This document shows positions 7,345-8,538 of a stretch of DNA of 8,538 nucleotides, one piece after another. The stretch is from assembly GCF_015207245.1 (NCBI RefSeq), contig NZ_JADEXF010000095.1, forward strand, positions 1-8,538, given 5' to 3'. A model generated the notes under the pieces. It was given only the letters and a program-made list of their open reading frames with translations, searched no databases and was not told the origin of the DNA. The translations under genes and the position numbers were made by a program. Position 1 is the first letter of the stretch, and every line of letters begins with the position of its first letter. The DNA comes from Nostoc cf. edaphicum LEGE 07299 (GTDB taxonomy: Bacteria > Cyanobacteriota > Cyanobacteriia > Cyanobacteriales > Nostocaceae).

Positions 7345-7366
7345 CTGTCAAAAGAAGAGGAAAAGG

Positions 7367-8179
7367 GTGAGTTACGACAACGCTTGTAAATATTTAGCTG
7401 AACAGTACCCAGCCGAGTTTGCCCGTTGGTTGCTTGGGGTAGAGGTGCAACAAATTAAAGTCTTAAAAACGGAACTCACGCTTGAACCAATTCGCGCGGA
7501 TTCTGTGACATTTTTGCAAGTAGCTAACCAAATTTTGCACATTGAATTTCAAACTTTGGCGAAATCTAATCCGGCGCTTAATTTCCGAATGCTCGATTAT
7601 TCTGTGAGGTTGAAGCGCCAGTATCGTTGTCCTGTAGTGCAAGTGCTAATCTTTTTGCAGGAAACTACTAACGAAATGGCTTTTACTGAAGAATATCGGG
7701 ATAACACGACGATTCACCAATATCAGGTTGTTCGTCTTTGGGAGCAAGATTCAACACTATTTTTAGTTAATCCGGCGCTGTTACCTTTAGCAAGTTTGAC
7801 GCGAACTGACTCGCCACAAACTTTACTGGCACAAGTGGCTGAACAAGTCGCTACAATTCCAGATAGGGAGGAGCGACAGAATATCGCGGGTTGTGTAGAA
7901 ATTCTGGCGGGTTTGCGGTTTGAAAAGGATTTGGTTCGGCAATTTTTACGGGAGGATATTATGAAAGAGTCTGTCATTTATCAAGATATCGTTCAAAAGG
8001 AAGCATTGAAATTGATTAGTCGTCAGCTTAAACGGCGCTTTGGTGATATTGATGGATCATTAGTTGAGCAGGTTCGGAATTTATCTGCTGAACAGTTAGA
8101 GGAGTTGGGAGAAGAACTGCTTGATTTTTCTGAAGTTGCTGATTTGGCAGTTTGGTTAGAGCAGCAAGAACAAACTTAA
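7367..8179 (+). CDS. Rpn-family nuclease-like protein with DUF4351 tail
   Basis: A 270-residue protein of the Rpn / PD-(D/E)XK 'recombination-promoting nuclease or putative transposase' family, abundant in filamentous cyanobacteria. The N-terminal nuclease fold shows YDNACKYLAEQYPAEFARWL, then Asp45 in IRADSVTFLQ and Glu60/Gln62 in LHIEFQT, the likely metal-binding residues. A middle region has HQYQVVRLWEQ and MKESVIYQDI. The C-terminus (about 215-268, ISRQLKRRFGDIDGSLVEQV onward) is a DUF4351 domain. I chose GTG 7367 because GAGG lies 6 bases upstream and family similarity starts at once. A longer frame from 7325 would begin inside the groEL terminator and add implausible residues. The gene is complete and probably makes protein. 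E. coli Rpn proteins are DNA endonucleases that stimulate recombination; the role of this one is unknown. It lacks transposon ends that I can recognise. Confidence 0.85.
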   Translation: MSYDNACKYLAEQYPAEFARWLLGVEVQQIKVLKTELTLEPIRADSVTFLQVANQILHIEFQTLAKSNPALNFRMLDYSVRLKRQYRCPVVQVLIFLQETTNEMAFTEEYRDNTTIHQYQVVRLWEQDSTLFLVNPALLPLASLTRTDSPQTLLAQVAEQVATIPDREERQNIAGCVEILAGLRFEKDLVRQFLREDIMKESVIYQDIVQKEALKLISRQLKRRFGDIDGSLVEQVRNLSAEQLEELGEELLDFSEVADLAVWLEQQEQT

Positions 8180-8186
8180 TCAAATT

Positions 8187-8226
8187 GTGAAAGCTGCTGT
8201 TTGATGGAGGGGTTATTTTTTATTTT
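8187..8226 (+). other. 3' tail resembling the groEL terminator
   Basis: Just after the Rpn-like gene, GTGAAAGCTGCTGTTTGATGG followed by AGGGGTTATTTTTTATTTT echoes the groEL terminator region (GTAAAACAGCTGCTTTCC... TGGAGGCGGCTGTTTTTTT). The stem complementarity is largely lost, so it would be a weak terminator. The shared order of blocks (AAA, GCTGCT, TGGAGG, T-run) suggests a degenerate copy. Confidence 0.35.
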
Positions 8227-8297
8227 AATCATACCCTAAGTAGAAAGATAAGTTAAGTTAGAGAAAATTGTTTATCAAAATAAAAATTTCCGCATCT

Positions 8298-8538
8298 ATG
8301 TCACTATTAACAGATGCTCTAGATAGAGTTTTAAATTGGTTTCAAGACCACGAGGATTTAGAATTTGCTCATTTTCAATCCTTAGAATTTGGACTCACAT
8401 ATCAGGAAATTGAAGAAAAAGTAACTGAGTTATTACCTTTTCGTTTACCTAAAGAAGTTTATGAACTTTACCAATGGGGTAATGGAGCATATATTGGTGA
8501 GGAAAGATATGCCAGATTTTTTAATAATTATGTATTTT
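8298..8538 (+). CDS. SMI1/KNR4 (SUKH) family protein, 3' end outside window
   Basis: The ATG at 8298 opens a frame that stays open to the window edge, giving 80 visible residues: a helical start MSLLTDALDRVLNWFQDH, then FGLTYQEIEEKVTELLPFRL and LPKEVYELYQWGNGAYIGEE. The pattern 'GLT-x-x-EIEEK ... LPFRLPKEVYELYQWGNG' is that of cyanobacterial SMI1/KNR4 proteins, where a helix and Trp-x-Asn-Gly segment begin the SUKH fold. In other bacteria SUKH proteins often act as immunity proteins against polymorphic toxins, but many cyanobacterial copies stand alone, and no toxin gene is visible here. No clear ribosome site precedes the ATG; an AT-rich leader does. It probably ends within a few hundred bases beyond the window. 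Confidence 0.75.
   Translation, partial: MSLLTDALDRVLNWFQDHEDLEFAHFQSLEFGLTYQEIEEKVTELLPFRLPKEVYELYQWGNGAYIGEERYARFFNNYVF

Noticed and set aside
7325..7366. Upstream GTG start for the Rpn-like gene
   Set aside because: It lies inside the groEL terminator hairpin, encodes an unlikely extension and lacks a ribosome site, whereas GTG 7367 has GAGG upstream.
7367..8538. Rpn-like gene plus SUKH gene as a defence or toxin-immunity island
   Set aside because: The two genes are separated by 118 bases with a terminator-like tail, no toxin domain is visible, and both families are commonly found alone in cyanobacteria.

Overview
The window looks like chromosomal DNA from a filamentous, heterocyst-type cyanobacterium (Nostoc/Anabaena/Calothrix relatives). 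Evidence: the HIP1 octamer GCGATCGC at 394-401, 5273-5280 and 6490-6497; heptameric tandem repeats of the STRR type between genes; a groESL operon carrying both a CIRCE operator and a cyanobacterial K-box; and gene families typical of this group (zinc-ribbon Ser/Thr kinase with a membrane anchor, stand-alone NIL-domain protein, Rpn/DUF4351 nuclease-like proteins, SMI1/KNR4 protein). The genus is inferred from general familiarity, not from a search.

Layout. 1-114: edge sequence and a strong terminator hairpin. 115-2673 (minus): a transmembrane Ser/Thr kinase gene, overlapped by 4 bp with a gene for a small secreted protein, which runs into the 5'-truncated remnant of an Rpn-family nuclease gene. 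2674-3074: a gene-free spacer holding a 28-bp perfect palindrome inside what may be a 110-bp MITE-like element. 3075-3383 (plus): a NIL-domain protein, converging through a long hairpin on a NarL-type response regulator (3448-4125, minus). 4126-4548: a spacer with an 11-bp inverted repeat framing about 165 bp. 4549-4928 (minus): a decayed (2Fe-2S) ferredoxin-like gene with a frameshift, two in-frame stops and a lost cysteine. 4929-5229: the control region of groESL, with K-box and CIRCE. 5230-7283 (plus): groES and groEL, separated by a repeat-rich spacer and closed by an intrinsic terminator. 7367-8179 (plus): an apparently intact Rpn/DUF4351 protein, a paralogue of the remnant at the left end. 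8298-8538 (plus): the start of a SMI1/KNR4 (SUKH) gene cut by the window edge.

How it works together. The groESL operon is the one fully understood unit: HrcA repression through CIRCE plus a light-linked K-box signal should control chaperonin supply. The kinase and its overlapping small exported protein probably form a co-translated signalling pair of unknown purpose. The response regulator lies upstream of groESL in the opposite orientation, separated from it by a pseudogene; a regulatory link is only a hypothesis. I see no coherent new defence or mobile system. The main novelty is gene decay and repeat or MITE traffic around otherwise ordinary genes: two broken genes, two candidate miniature elements, STRR arrays, and a possible coding tail created from a nuclease remnant.
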